Shown: positions 8,770 to 20,204 of the stretch, one piece after another
Position numbering within the stretch: the first letter of the stretch is position 1
Layout of the letters: each line of letters opens with the position of its first letter
DNA from: Brachybacterium sp. EE-P12
GTDB taxonomy: Bacteria > Actinomycetota > Actinomycetes > Actinomycetales > Dermabacteraceae
Length of the DNA stretch: 64,000 nucleotides
Direction: 5' to 3'
NCBI RefSeq assembly: GCF_003711805.1
Contig: NZ_QXCP01000004.1
Location: forward strand, 434,001-498,000
Made by a program: the position numbers and the translations under genes
Notes under the pieces: model-generated
Seen by the model: the letters and a program-made list of their open reading frames with translations, nothing else
Database searches by the model: none
Told to the model about the DNA's origin: nothing

Positions 8770-9953
8770 GGCAGATGCCCGCCGCACGCACCGACGCCGA
8801 CTGCACCGTGCGCGAGGACCCTGACGCGCCGCCGCTGCTGCACGGCAGCGCCCGCGTGCTCATCGCCTCGACCCGCGCCGCCGACGGCAGCTACGAGGAC
8901 CGCACCGGCCCGCTGCTGGTGCAGTGGCTGTGCGGCAGGGGACTGGACCCCGTGGAGAAGCTCGTCGTGCCCGACGGTCCCGAGGTGGGACGGGCGCTCG
9001 CCTCCGCGCTCGCCGACGGCACCGACGTGGTGATCACCTCCGGCGGGACCGGCATCAGCCCCACCGACGTCACCCCCGAGCAGACCGCGCCGCTGGTGGA
9101 TCGGGAGATGCCGGGCATCCTCGAGGCCGTGCGCCGCCGCGGCGCCGAGAAGAAGGCCACCGCCCTGCTCAGCCGCGGCATCGCCGGGATGGCGGGACGG
9201 AGCCTCGTGGTGAACCTGCCCGGCTCGCGCGGCGGCGTGAAGGACGGCATCGCCGTGCTCGACCCGATGCTGGACCACCTCCTCGAGCAGCGCGACGGCG
9301 GAGACCACGTCGAGCCGGAGGGGGCCGCAGAGGAGCCCGCGGACGGTCGCCTGGACGCGGTCTCGGACGATCCCGAGGGCACTGCCCTGGACGCAGCCGG
9401 TGCCCCGTCGGCCGTGGACCCGACCCGGGGCACGACGCCCCTCGGCGCGGGGGAGAGCGGCGCCGAGCGCGGCGACGCCGCGGCGCAGGGCCTGCGGATC
9501 CCGGGAGATCCCGCGATGGGAGAGGCAGCGCAGCGCGTGCGGCATGCCACCGTCTCGGCCGAGCAGATCTCCGTCGGCGCGATGGCCGAGGCCGTCGCCG
9601 ACCCCCGGTGCGGCGCCGTGGTCACCTTCGACGGCGTGGTCCGCGACCACGACGGCGGCCGCGGCGTCGAGCGTCTGGAGTACAGCGCCCACCCGTCGGC
9701 GGACGCCGTGATCGCCGAGGTCGCGGCCGAGATCGCCGAGCGCTATCCGGACACCCTGGTCGCCGTCGCCCACCGCGTGGGCCCGCTCGCGATCGGCGAC
9801 TCGGCGCTCGCCTGCGCGGTCGCCGCCCCGCACCGCAAGCAGGCCTTCGTCGCCTGCGACGAGCTGGTCGACACCGTCAAGCAGCGCGTTCCCGTGTGGA
9901 AGCACCAGGTGTTCGAGGACGGCGGGAGCGAATGGGTGGGCGCGCTGGGCTGA
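8766..9953 (+). CDS. MogA/MoaB-MoaE fusion (MPT adenylyltransferase + MPT synthase large subunit)
   Basis: A 395-aa two-domain protein. Residues about 20-178 are a MogA/MoaB domain with TSGGTGISPTDVTPE and NLPGSRGGVKDG, which adenylates molybdopterin. A linker of roughly 80 residues rich in Ala, Gly, Asp and Glu follows. From about residue 260 a complete MoaE domain has DGVVRDHDGG, HRVGPLAIGD and the catalytic segment KQRVPVWKHQVFEDG. MoaE pairs with MoaD to add the dithiolene sulfurs, so the chain carries an earlier and a later step of the same pathway. AGGAGGA sits just ahead of the ATG inside moaC. I see no frameshift; the reading frame is continuous through the linker. Confidence 0.92.
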   Translation: MRQMPAARTDADCTVREDPDAPPLLHGSARVLIASTRAADGSYEDRTGPLLVQWLCGRGLDPVEKLVVPDGPEVGRALASALADGTDVVITSGGTGISPTDVTPEQTAPLVDREMPGILEAVRRRGAEKKATALLSRGIAGMAGRSLVVNLPGSRGGVKDGIAVLDPMLDHLLEQRDGGDHVEPEGAAEEPADGRLDAVSDDPEGTALDAAGAPSAVDPTRGTTPLGAGESGAERGDAAAQGLRIPGDPAMGEAAQRVRHATVSAEQISVGAMAEAVADPRCGAVVTFDGVVRDHDGGRGVERLEYSAHPSADAVIAEVAAEIAERYPDTLVAVAHRVGPLAIGDSALACAVAAPHRKQAFVACDELVDTVKQRVPVWKHQVFEDGGSEWVGALG

Positions 9954-10003
9954 GCGACCGGCACGTCACCTCCCGGCCACCTCGCGGGGATACGGTGCGG
10001 ACC

Positions 10004-10858
10004 ATGCGCATCCTGCACCTGACCGACACGCACCTCTACGGCGACCCCGCCGCCCGCCACTACGACCGGATCGACACCACGGCCGCGCTGCGCGGCGTGC
10101 TCGAGCGTCTCGAGGGGCTGACGGGCATCGACGCCGTGGTCCACACCGGCGACGCCTCCGAGGACGGCTCCCCGGGAAGCTACCGCCTGCTCCACGAGAT
10201 CCTCGACCCCTTCGCAGCCGCGCTCGCGGCCCCGCTCGTGGTCGTCATGGGCAACCACGACGTCTCCGCCGTCTACGGCGAGGAGATCACGGCGGGGGAG
10301 CGCAGGCCGGACAGCCAGGACCGCGTGGTCCCGCTCGCAGGCGGCGGAAGAGTGGTCGTGCTGGACTCGAGCGTGCCCGGCGCCGGCTACGGGCACCTTC
10401 ACCCCGAGCAGCTCGACTGGGTGCGCGGCGTGCTGGCGGAGCCGGCCCCGGGCGGGAGCGTGCTCGCGATCCATCACCCGCCCCTGGTCGGGGCGACGGA
10501 CCTGCTGCGCGGCCTGGACCTCGACGGACTCGACGAGCTCGCCGACGTCCTCTCCGGCAGCGATGTGCGGATCGTGCTGTCCGGCCACTACCACCACGAG
10601 ATGACCGGGCAGATCGCGGGGATCCCGGTGCACGTCGCTCCCGGGATCACCAACGTGGTCGACCCCGTCGGCGCGGACGCGCACGAGCAGGCGCTGGCGC
10701 TGTCCGGCGCGAGCATCGTCGAGCTGGGGGAGGGTGCGCCGCGCGTGGTCAGCTCCGCCTATCCCAACGCGGGGGACACCGCCGACGACGCGGAGCGCCC
10801 CGTCTACCGCTTCTCGCCCGAACAGGTCGCACGGATCCTCGAGGCCGCGGGGCGCTGA
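10004..10858 (+). CDS. Calcineurin-like metallophosphoesterase (class III cyclic-nucleotide phosphodiesterase type)
   Basis: A 284-aa binuclear metallophosphoesterase with all five family motifs in order: LTDTHLYG, HTGDASEDG, VMGNHD, AIHHPP and LSGHYHHE. This order resembles CpdA/Icc-type enzymes acting on cyclic nucleotides or phospholipid headgroups; substrate not determinable here. TACGGT ends 7 nt before the ATG, so transcription is probably leaderless and the start is well defined. It follows the molybdenum cofactor operon with a 50-bp gap but has its own promoter. Confidence 0.9.
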   Translation: MRILHLTDTHLYGDPAARHYDRIDTTAALRGVLERLEGLTGIDAVVHTGDASEDGSPGSYRLLHEILDPFAAALAAPLVVVMGNHDVSAVYGEEITAGERRPDSQDRVVPLAGGGRVVVLDSSVPGAGYGHLHPEQLDWVRGVLAEPAPGGSVLAIHHPPLVGATDLLRGLDLDGLDELADVLSGSDVRIVLSGHYHHEMTGQIAGIPVHVAPGITNVVDPVGADAHEQALALSGASIVELGEGAPRVVSSAYPNAGDTADDAERPVYRFSPEQVARILEAAGR

Positions 10859-10886
10859 CGCGTCGCGCGGGGCCCGCCGGGAGCGG

Positions 10887-11054
10887 TCAGTAGCCGAAGC
10901 CGTAGGGGCGGATGCCCTGGGAGCCGTGACGGGCGGCAGCGGCGGCGGCATCGCTGCCGCCGTGCTGGTGCGAGCCCGCCTCGACGATGTCCTGGGCGAT
11001 CTGGTGGTCGCTGCGGCGGCGGAAGGCGGATCGAAGGGTGCGGATGAAAGCCAT
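10887..11054 (-). CDS. Small hypothetical protein, 55 aa
   Basis: Not recognised. Reads MAFIRTLRSAFRRR at its start and ends IRPYGFGY. The first 20 residues are basic and could form an amphipathic helix; the middle has a short poly-Ala run and a QHGGSD stretch; the C-terminus is aromatic and Gly-rich. GAGGAG lies 9 to 14 nt upstream of the ATG, and TAGAAC further up could be a -10. Codon use matches the neighbours. It is convergent with the metallophosphoesterase, 28 bp away. The interval between it and the groES promoter (11055-11313) shows no other gene. Confidence 0.55.
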   Translation of the reverse strand: MAFIRTLRSAFRRRSDHQIAQDIVEAGSHQHGGSDAAAAAARHGSQGIRPYGFGY

Positions 11055-11313
11055 GGCGGACAGCTCCTCGGGGTCGGAGGTTTCATGAGTGTGCGCGAGG
11101 GGCCCTGGATCGCAGGTGCTCCGTCGCTCTCGACATCTCCAGTTCTAGCGCGCGCACGAGGTGACGTCATGGGTTCTCGCGCGACAAGTTGCCCGCTTCA
11201 CAAAAAGGGTGTGACCTGCGGCTCCAGAGCGAGCGTGGCGAAGTGGCGGCACGTGCCGGCCGGGGCGCGGGAGCGGGCGGGGGCCGCCGTCGTGCAGGGC
11301 GGCTCGCCCAGAT

Positions 11314-11340
11314 CTGGCACTCGTCTTGCGTGAGTGCCAA
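11314..11340 (+). promoter_or_regulatory. CIRCE element 1 (HrcA operator)
   Basis: Inverted repeat CTGGCACTC - 9 nt - GAGTGCCAA, close to the CIRCE consensus TTAGCACTC-N9-GAGTGCTAA. It covers the probable -35 of groES, consistent with repression by HrcA in the absence of heat shock. Confidence 0.9.
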
Positions 11341-11355
11341 CCGCCGTCCTAGAGT
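11326..11355 (+). promoter_or_regulatory. groESL sigma-70-type promoter
   Basis: TTGCGT (-35, 11326-11331) and TAGAGT (-10, 11350-11355) with an 18-bp spacer. The -35 lies inside CIRCE 1, and CIRCE 2 begins just downstream of the -10, so both operators are well placed to block initiation. Confidence 0.65.
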
Positions 11356-11363
11356 GAGCGCCG

Positions 11364-11390
11364 TTGGCAGTCGACGGCCGAGAGTGCCAG
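11364..11390 (+). promoter_or_regulatory. CIRCE element 2 (HrcA operator)
   Basis: Second inverted repeat, TTGGCAGTC - 9 nt - GAGTGCCAG, with the same 9-nt spacer and one arm less conserved than in element 1. It lies 50 bp downstream of element 1, start to start, near the expected transcription start. Confidence 0.8.
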
Positions 11391-11497
11391 AGGCTGCCGC
11401 GAAGGGACCCACCCCGGTCGGCACCGCGACGACGATCGGATCCGGGCCCCGCCCCCGAACTCAAGCAGAGTCATCTCTTCATGAAGGAGTGAGCCGC

Positions 11498-13386
<1,889 letters not shown>

Positions 13387-13445
13387 TCGGTTCGGAGTGA
13401 TCCTCCGAGTCGGGGATCGGCATCGCGTCGATCCTGCTCGACCCC

Positions 13446-13487
13446 GAGGGGCGGGAGGTGCGGGATTCCCTGCACCGCCCGCCCCTC
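13446..13487 (+). terminator. Terminator hairpin after groEL
   Basis: 16-bp stem GAGGGGCGGGAGGTGC paired with GCACCGCCCGCCCCTC (one mismatch) and a 10-nt loop that can itself pair partly (GGGATTCCC). It lies 60 bp after the groEL stop. Confidence 0.8.
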
Positions 13488-13657
13488 CGTCGTGCCGCGG
13501 ACCCCGATGCCCGAGGAACATCCCGACCAGGGGGCGGAGGGTAGGTCCGCTCCGCGTCGCAATGCCGTGCCGCGTCGGGTGCGAGTCCTAAGATGAGCGC
13601 ACCCGCCCGGAATCCCCCGGAGCGGTCCCCTGGACAGCGAGAGTCGGAGGAGCAGTG

Positions 13658-14359
13658 GTGACGAGCACGCCGGGCACTGCGCCCGCCTCGGCCGGCGGGG
13701 ACCTGCCCACCCGCACCTTCGGGCCGCCCGCCGCCGTCGTGATCGGCGCGCTGATCATCGGGTTCGTGTTCACCGTGGTGCTCGAGTTCCTGGTGATCAT
13801 CAGCTTCGTGGGCCAGCGCCTGTGGCGGGATCCGCTGATGATGCACGACGTGCTGTTCACGCTGCCGCTGGTGCTGTGGGTGCTGGTCGCGGCCGGCGCG
13901 AGCGTGGTCTGCCTGCGGGTGATCACGCAGTGGCTGCAGCTGGACGAGGACGGATTCGAGCTGCGGAGCCTCTTCCGTCGCACCCGCTCCGCGCGCTGGG
14001 AGGAGGTCGGCTCCGTCATCGCCGTGCGGGACATCTCCCGCAGCACCGACGCCGGCGAGGCGCTGGACCCTCCCGAGACGGCGTACGACGGGGTGTACGT
14101 CCTGGACCGCGAGGGCCGACGGCTGCTGGCCGTCTCGAGCCGCTTCTTCGGCGAACGGGCCCAGGAGATGGCGCTGCGTCGGGCGCGCGCCGCCGGGATC
14201 CGCATCGAGCACATCGACGCGATCACCCTCGCCGAGCTGGGGCGCGAGGCGCCCCAGGCGCTGACCTTCATGGATCGTCACCCGACGCTGCTGCTGCTCG
14301 GGCTCCTGGCCTTCTATGCGGGCCACAACGTGCTCACCTTCGTCGTGTGGGGGCTGTGA
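13658..14359 (+). CDS. Membrane protein with PH-like cytoplasmic segment, unknown function
   Basis: About 233 aa. Two N-terminal membrane segments lie near residues 25-55 (AVVIGALIIGFVFTVVLEFLVIIS) and 65-90 (VLFTLPLVLWVLVAAGASVVCLRV). A soluble part follows with ITQWLQLDEDGFELRSLFRRTRSARWEEVGSV, a pattern typical of bacterial PH/YdbT-like domains, and a last hydrophobic stretch ends the protein. The second of two adjacent GTG codons is taken because GGAGG is then 7 nt away. It overlaps the next gene by GTGA, so the two are co-translated. No specific function can be given. Confidence 0.75.
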   Translation: MTSTPGTAPASAGGDLPTRTFGPPAAVVIGALIIGFVFTVVLEFLVIISFVGQRLWRDPLMMHDVLFTLPLVLWVLVAAGASVVCLRVITQWLQLDEDGFELRSLFRRTRSARWEEVGSVIAVRDISRSTDAGEALDPPETAYDGVYVLDREGRRLLAVSSRFFGERAQEMALRRARAAGIRIEHIDAITLAELGREAPQALTFMDRHPTLLLLGLLAFYAGHNVLTFVVWGL

Positions 14360-15306
14360 CCCCGGGCGGCCGGGCCGCCCGCCGCCGTGCCCGTCGGCTG
14401 CCGCCCCCGCTCCTGCAGCGCGAAGGCCTGGACGCCGTGCGCTGGCGGATCGGGCAGGACGCGAGCCCCGGCCTCGCCGTGCACAGGCTCCGAGAGCGGT
14501 TCCCCGCCCTCGCGGATCCCGCGGCGACCCCGCTGGCCGACCGCTTCGCCGCCGGCGAGATCGTCGACGCGCACGGCCGGGTCTGGGCGGCGACCGATCC
14601 CGTCGGCCCCGGCGACGAGCTCTGGTTCCACCGCGAGCTGCGCCCGGAGGAGGTGCCGGCCGATCCTCTGCCGATCCTCTTCCGCGACGAGCACCTGCTC
14701 GTGATCGACAAGCCCCACGACGTGGCGACCATGCCCCGCGGCGCGCACGTCCTCTCCAGCGCCCTGGTCCGGCTGCGCCGGGAGACCGGGGTCGCGGAGC
14801 TCGTGCCCCTGCACCGGCTCGATCGGCGCACCGCCGGGGTGCTCGCCTTCGGGATCCTGCCGGCAGAGCGCAGCGCCTACCAGGAGCTGTTCGCCCGCCG
14901 CGAGGTGGACAAGCGCTACGAGGCGCTCGTGCGGCCCGGCCAGGACTGTGCCCTGCCGCGGGGGCCGGGGGAGCGGGCTGTGCTCGAGGACCGGCTGCTC
15001 AAGGAGCGCGGCGTGCTCACCGCCGTCGTGGTGCCCGGCACTCCCAACGCGCTCACCGAGCTCGAGGTGCTCGGCCCCGCCGACGGTGCAGCGCTCCGCC
15101 TCGCGCTGCGACCGCGCACCGGTCGCACCCACCAGCTGCGCATCCAGCTCTCCTCCCGCGGAGCACCGATCGTGGGGGAGGACCTCTATCCCGTCCCGCA
15201 GGTGGAGCCCGACGGCCCGCTCCGGCTGCTCGCCCGCTCCCTCGCCTTCACCGATCCGATCACCGGTCGGACGCGGGAGTTCCACAGTCACCGGACCGTA
15301 CGCTGA
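14356..15306 (+). CDS. RluA-family pseudouridine synthase
   Basis: 316-aa enzyme expected to isomerise uridine to pseudouridine in rRNA or tRNA. The family motif HRLDRRTAG carries the catalytic Asp; FRDEHLLVIDKPHDVATMPRG precedes it, and GRTHQLRIQLSSRGAPIVGEDLYP closes the fold. An S4-like or catalytically unassigned stretch of about 90 residues is N-terminal. The GTG start overlaps the stop of the preceding membrane protein gene. The exact target site is not predictable from sequence. Confidence 0.9.
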   Translation: MTPGGRAARRRARRLPPPLLQREGLDAVRWRIGQDASPGLAVHRLRERFPALADPAATPLADRFAAGEIVDAHGRVWAATDPVGPGDELWFHRELRPEEVPADPLPILFRDEHLLVIDKPHDVATMPRGAHVLSSALVRLRRETGVAELVPLHRLDRRTAGVLAFGILPAERSAYQELFARREVDKRYEALVRPGQDCALPRGPGERAVLEDRLLKERGVLTAVVVPGTPNALTELEVLGPADGAALRLALRPRTGRTHQLRIQLSSRGAPIVGEDLYPVPQVEPDGPLRLLARSLAFTDPITGRTREFHSHRTVR

Positions 15307-15311
15307 CCCCT

Positions 15312-16082
15312 GTGAACACGTCCCCGCCTGCGGTCCCCGATCGGGCCGCCCCCGCCCCGCGCCGCAGCCGCGGCGGCGAGGTGCTCGTCGGCCCCTCGGT
15401 GCGCGCCCGCTACCTGCCCGGTGCGCTGATCGGGCTGCCGCTGGTCGCGCTGCTGCTGAGCCCCCTCGCCGGTGCAGGCCTCCAGCAGTGGCGCGCCTCC
15501 CGGCGGTCCGCCGGGCACGACGGGGCCCTCGAGCAGCTCCTCGCCCCGACCTGGGCGCAGCTGCTGCTCGGCGCGCTCGCGCTCTGGGCGCTGTTCGCGC
15601 TGTGGGCCCTGGTGCCGCTGCTGCTGACCCGCACCCTCGTGCTGCTGGACGAGGAGCGGCGGACGCTGCGCCTGCGCAAGGGTCTGCGAATCCGGGACCG
15701 CGGCAGCGTCGACGAGGTCGAGTACGCGGTGGGGGAGGCGGTGCGGGGCAGCCTCGGCCTGATCGGCGTGCGCACGCCGGGCCAGGCGCAGCCCCGGCAG
15801 TGGGTGGTGCCCGAGATCGGCTGGGACGACGCCTCCTTCGACGGTCTGCGCCTCCTGCAGGCGGCCGCCGGGTTCACGCCCGCGCCGCCGCGCGCCGAGC
15901 TCATGGCCGAGCACGTCCGCTCCCGCCGCGAGGCCGCGCACCGCGAGCTCGCCACCCGGCTGGGTATGCCCTGGCGGGAGGAGTACGCGCAGGACGACGC
16001 GGTCTTCCGGGCGGAGTTCGATCGGGTCCGGCGCGTGCTCGGCGGGAAGGAGCCGCCCCGGGAGGGGGATCCGGAGCCCTGA
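15312..16082 (+). CDS. Two-TM membrane protein, unknown function
   Basis: 256 aa, GTG start 5 bp after the pseudouridine synthase stop. Two hydrophobic segments lie near residues 33-60 (YLPGALIGLPLVALLLSPLAGAG) and 85-115 (LLLGALALWALFALWALVPLLL). A soluble tail follows, with LVLLDEERRTLRLRKGLRIRDRGSVDEVEYAVGE resembling the PH-like part of the gene two places upstream. A Glu/Arg-rich C-terminus ends it. Convergent with the phosphate transporter. Not recognised beyond this. Confidence 0.7.
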   Translation: MNTSPPAVPDRAAPAPRRSRGGEVLVGPSVRARYLPGALIGLPLVALLLSPLAGAGLQQWRASRRSAGHDGALEQLLAPTWAQLLLGALALWALFALWALVPLLLTRTLVLLDEERRTLRLRKGLRIRDRGSVDEVEYAVGEAVRGSLGLIGVRTPGQAQPRQWVVPEIGWDDASFDGLRLLQAAAGFTPAPPRAELMAEHVRSRREAAHRELATRLGMPWREEYAQDDAVFRAEFDRVRRVLGGKEPPREGDPEP

Positions 16083-16176
16083 GCCGGGGCCCTGCGGGCG
16101 GGGCCGACAGGGCGCCGCCCGGGCGCTCGCGGACGAGGGGCGGCGGGGCGGTGCCGCCGAGCCCAGGAGGCCGGGC

Positions 16177-17826
16177 TCAGAAGATGGCGCGCAGCACCAG
16201 CACCACGACCGCCCCGATCCCTGCGGCCGCGGGCAGGGTGATGATCCAGGCGAGGAAGATCGGTCGCATGAGCTTCCAGTTCGCGGCGTGGTTGACGATG
16301 CCCACGCCGAGCACGGCACCGATGAGGATGTGGGTCGAGGAGACCGGCAGCCCCAGCACCGAGGCGAGCAGCACGATCGTCGCCGCCGCGAGCTCCGCGG
16401 CGAACCCGGAGGAGGGATGCATCGCCGTCAGGCCGGTGCCGACGGTGTGGATGACCTTGCGTCCCACGAACCACAGGCCCGAGATCAGCGCGATGCCGAA
16501 GGCGATCAGCGCGGCGCTGGGCACGGCGGCCTCCTCGCCGATGGTGCCGGTCTTGAGCACGTCGAGGACGGCCACGAACGGCCCGATCGCGTTGGCGATG
16601 TCGTTGGCGCCGTGGGAGAAGGCGAAGGCGCAGGCGGTGAACACCTGCATCCAGCTGAACATGATGAACGTGGCGCGCGAGATCGACTGCTTCTTCAGCG
16701 CGCGGGCGAAGACCGTCGTGGCCATCCACACGCCGAGGGCGAGCATCAGCAGCATCAGCACGCCGCCGCCGACGGAGATGTTCAGCCCCACGTTGTCCAG
16801 GCCCTTGAACACGAGCATCGCGGCCAGCAGCACGGCCGCGCCGGCGGCCAGGGGCGGGACCCGCTTCTCGAGGGCGTGGTAGGCGGCCTTGCGCTCCACC
16901 TTGCGGGCGGCCTTGCGCTCCTTCTTCGTGAGGTTCGCGGCGTTCTCGACGAGCTCGGCGCCCGGACCGCCCGGGGTGATGTCCAGCGCGGCGGACTCGG
17001 CGAACGCGGACTGCTGCAGCTCCGTCACGCGCTCGGAGGCGGGCACGTGGCGCTGCTCGTCATCGTCGTCATCGTCATCGTCGTCGTCATCGTCGTCGTC
17101 GTCCTCCGCGTCGTCGTAGCCGCGCGAGCCCAGCGCGATCGCCCGGGCCGCGGGAGCGAGGATCCGGCGCTTGATCGTGCCGAACAGGACGAAGGAGGCA
17201 ATCCCGCCCAGCAGCGGGGAGAGCACCCAGGAGATCGCGATCTTCCCGATCTCGCCCCACTGCACCATCGCGAAGCCGCCGGTGCCGGTGGAGATACCGG
17301 TCGTGACCGCGGCGCCGACGATGCCGCCGATGATCGCGTGGGTGGTGGAGACGGGCCAGCCCATCTTCGTCGCCAGCAGCAGCCACACCGCGGCACCGAG
17401 CAGGGCGGACATCATGATGAGGGCGAAGGCGAGAGGGTCGATCGCCATCCCCCCGAGGTCCACGATGCCGCTGCGCACGGTCTCGGTGACGGAGCCGCCG
17501 GCGAGGACCGCGCCGGACACCTCGAAGACGGCGGCGACCACGAGCGCCTGCTTCATCGTCAGGGTCCCTGCGCCGACGCTCGTGCCGAAGGAGTTCGCGA
17601 CGTCGTTGCCGCCGATGTTGAAGGCCATGAACAGGCCGAAAGCGATCGCGAGGACGAGCAGGAAGGCGTTGACGTCGGTGCCCGTGTGGGTGAACGCCCA
17701 GATGGTGAAGGCGACCACGGTCGCGAGGGTCATCAGCCCTGCGCCGAGGTGCCAGTTGCGGTCGGGGCCGAGGAAGCCCTGCGCCACAGGGGCGTCGGTC
17801 GTGCGCTGGTCGGAGGTGCGTGCCAT
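16177..17826 (-). CDS. Inorganic phosphate transporter, PiT family
   Basis: 549-aa low-affinity cation-coupled phosphate permease of the plasma membrane. Both family repeats are present: FMAFNIGGNDVANSFGTSVGAGTLT in the N-terminal half and FSHGANDIANAIGPF in the C-terminal half, with GWPVSTTHAIIGGIVGAA and GLPVSSTHILIGAVLGVG as the paired loop motifs. About ten membrane segments are visible. The central cytoplasmic loop carries 15 consecutive Asp codons (17059-17103) followed by a charged stretch. The ATG gives MARTSDQ and the first membrane helix about 30 residues later. No PhoU-like partner is adjacent. Confidence 0.93.
   Translation of the reverse strand: MARTSDQRTTDAPVAQGFLGPDRNWHLGAGLMTLATVVAFTIWAFTHTGTDVNAFLLVLAIAFGLFMAFNIGGNDVANSFGTSVGAGTLTMKQALVVAAVFEVSGAVLAGGSVTETVRSGIVDLGGMAIDPLAFALIMMSALLGAAVWLLLATKMGWPVSTTHAIIGGIVGAAVTTGISTGTGGFAMVQWGEIGKIAISWVLSPLLGGIASFVLFGTIKRRILAPAARAIALGSRGYDDAEDDDDDDDDDDDDDDDEQRHVPASERVTELQQSAFAESAALDITPGGPGAELVENAANLTKKERKAARKVERKAAYHALEKRVPPLAAGAAVLLAAMLVFKGLDNVGLNISVGGGVLMLLMLALGVWMATTVFARALKKQSISRATFIMFSWMQVFTACAFAFSHGANDIANAIGPFVAVLDVLKTGTIGEEAAVPSAALIAFGIALISGLWFVGRKVIHTVGTGLTAMHPSSGFAAELAAATIVLLASVLGLPVSSTHILIGAVLGVGIVNHAANWKLMRPIFLAWIITLPAAAGIGAVVVLVLRAIF
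17059..17103 (-). repeat. Asp codon microsatellite inside the PiT gene
   Basis: Fifteen uninterrupted Asp codons (mixed GAC and GAT). Slippage by whole codons would change the acidic tract length without breaking the frame. Confidence 0.9.
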
Positions 17827-18013
17827 CGTCGCTGTCCCAGGGTGAGGAGGGGCGGGGAGAGGGCGCGGAGCCGAGAGGGCCGTGGGGCGCCGCGGCCACT
17901 CTAGGCCCAAAGTGTCGCTGCGGTGACATCGTCGTGAACTGACGTGGTGCGGCGCAGCACATGCGTGGCCGGTCCCACGTCGGACGGGGTGACCTCGCCG
18001 TCCCGCCGGGACG

Positions 18014-19525
<1,512 letters not shown>

Positions 19526-19612
19526 GCCCGGATCCACCGGAGTCACGCAGCGAGCGACGGGCACGTGCGACGAGTGGAGCGGGCGCCCGGTCCTCGGTCG
19601 ACGACCTCCGCC

Positions 19613-20062
19613 TCACACCTCGCGCCGCGGGGTCCGGCTGCTCGCGGTCTCGGTCGACGGGTCGGTGCCGTGCTCGTAGCCGATCAGCCACAGCACCCCG
19701 TAGCGGTCCCGGACCTGCCCGTCGGAGGCGCCCCACGCCCGTCGCTGCAGCGGGTCGACCACCTCGCCGCCCTCGGCGAGCGCCACGAACCAGGTGCGCA
19801 GCGTCGTGGGCTCCGCCGCGCCGAGCAGCGCGAGCATGAGGCCCTGCGCGCGGAACGGCTCGTCGCGTTCGCCGGCGTCGGAGACGTGCAGGTCCACCGC
19901 ACCGCGCAGAGTGCCGTGCGCGATCGCGGAGGCGGGCCCGTCGGTCCGCTCGAACTCGGCGAACGTCGAGGTGGAGACCTCCCCGCCGAAGACCCCCTGA
20001 TAGAACTCGAGCGCCTCGGCAGCGGTGCCGGGCAGGTGCAGGTACAGGGCGGGCGCGGGCAT
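19613..20062 (-). CDS. VOC-family (PhnB/glyoxalase-like) protein
   Basis: 149-aa vicinal-oxygen-chelate fold protein. Begins with MPAPALYLHLPGTAAEALEFYQGVFGGEVSTSTFAEF-like sequence, the beta-alpha-beta entry of the PhnB group, and later has DRYGVLWLIGYE. GAGGAG lies 6 nt upstream of the ATG. Metal ligands and substrate cannot be assigned with confidence. Encoded opposite to guaB and the exonuclease. Confidence 0.8.
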   Translation of the reverse strand: MPAPALYLHLPGTAAEALEFYQGVFGGEVSTSTFAEFERTDGPASAIAHGTLRGAVDLHVSDAGERDEPFRAQGLMLALLGAAEPTTLRTWFVALAEGGEVVDPLQRRAWGASDGQVRDRYGVLWLIGYEHGTDPSTETASSRTPRREV

Positions 20063-20204
20063 CGGATCTCCTCGGAGCGACAGACGGTCGGCGGGCCCGT
20101 CCGCTCGGGGACGGGCAGGGGCGATCATCCCTCCCCACGGCCGCCGCGTCCACAGCGCCCGCCGGCCGGGACGGGACGCGGCCGACGGGCCCTACTCTTG
20201 GGGC

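Noticed and set aside
11161-11168. TGACGTCA palindrome as a regulator site
   Set aside because: Eight bases only and found once; too little to call.
13387-13657. Regulatory RNA between groEL and the next gene
   Set aside because: The only structure I see is the terminator hairpin at 13446-13487 and a GGAGG before 13658.
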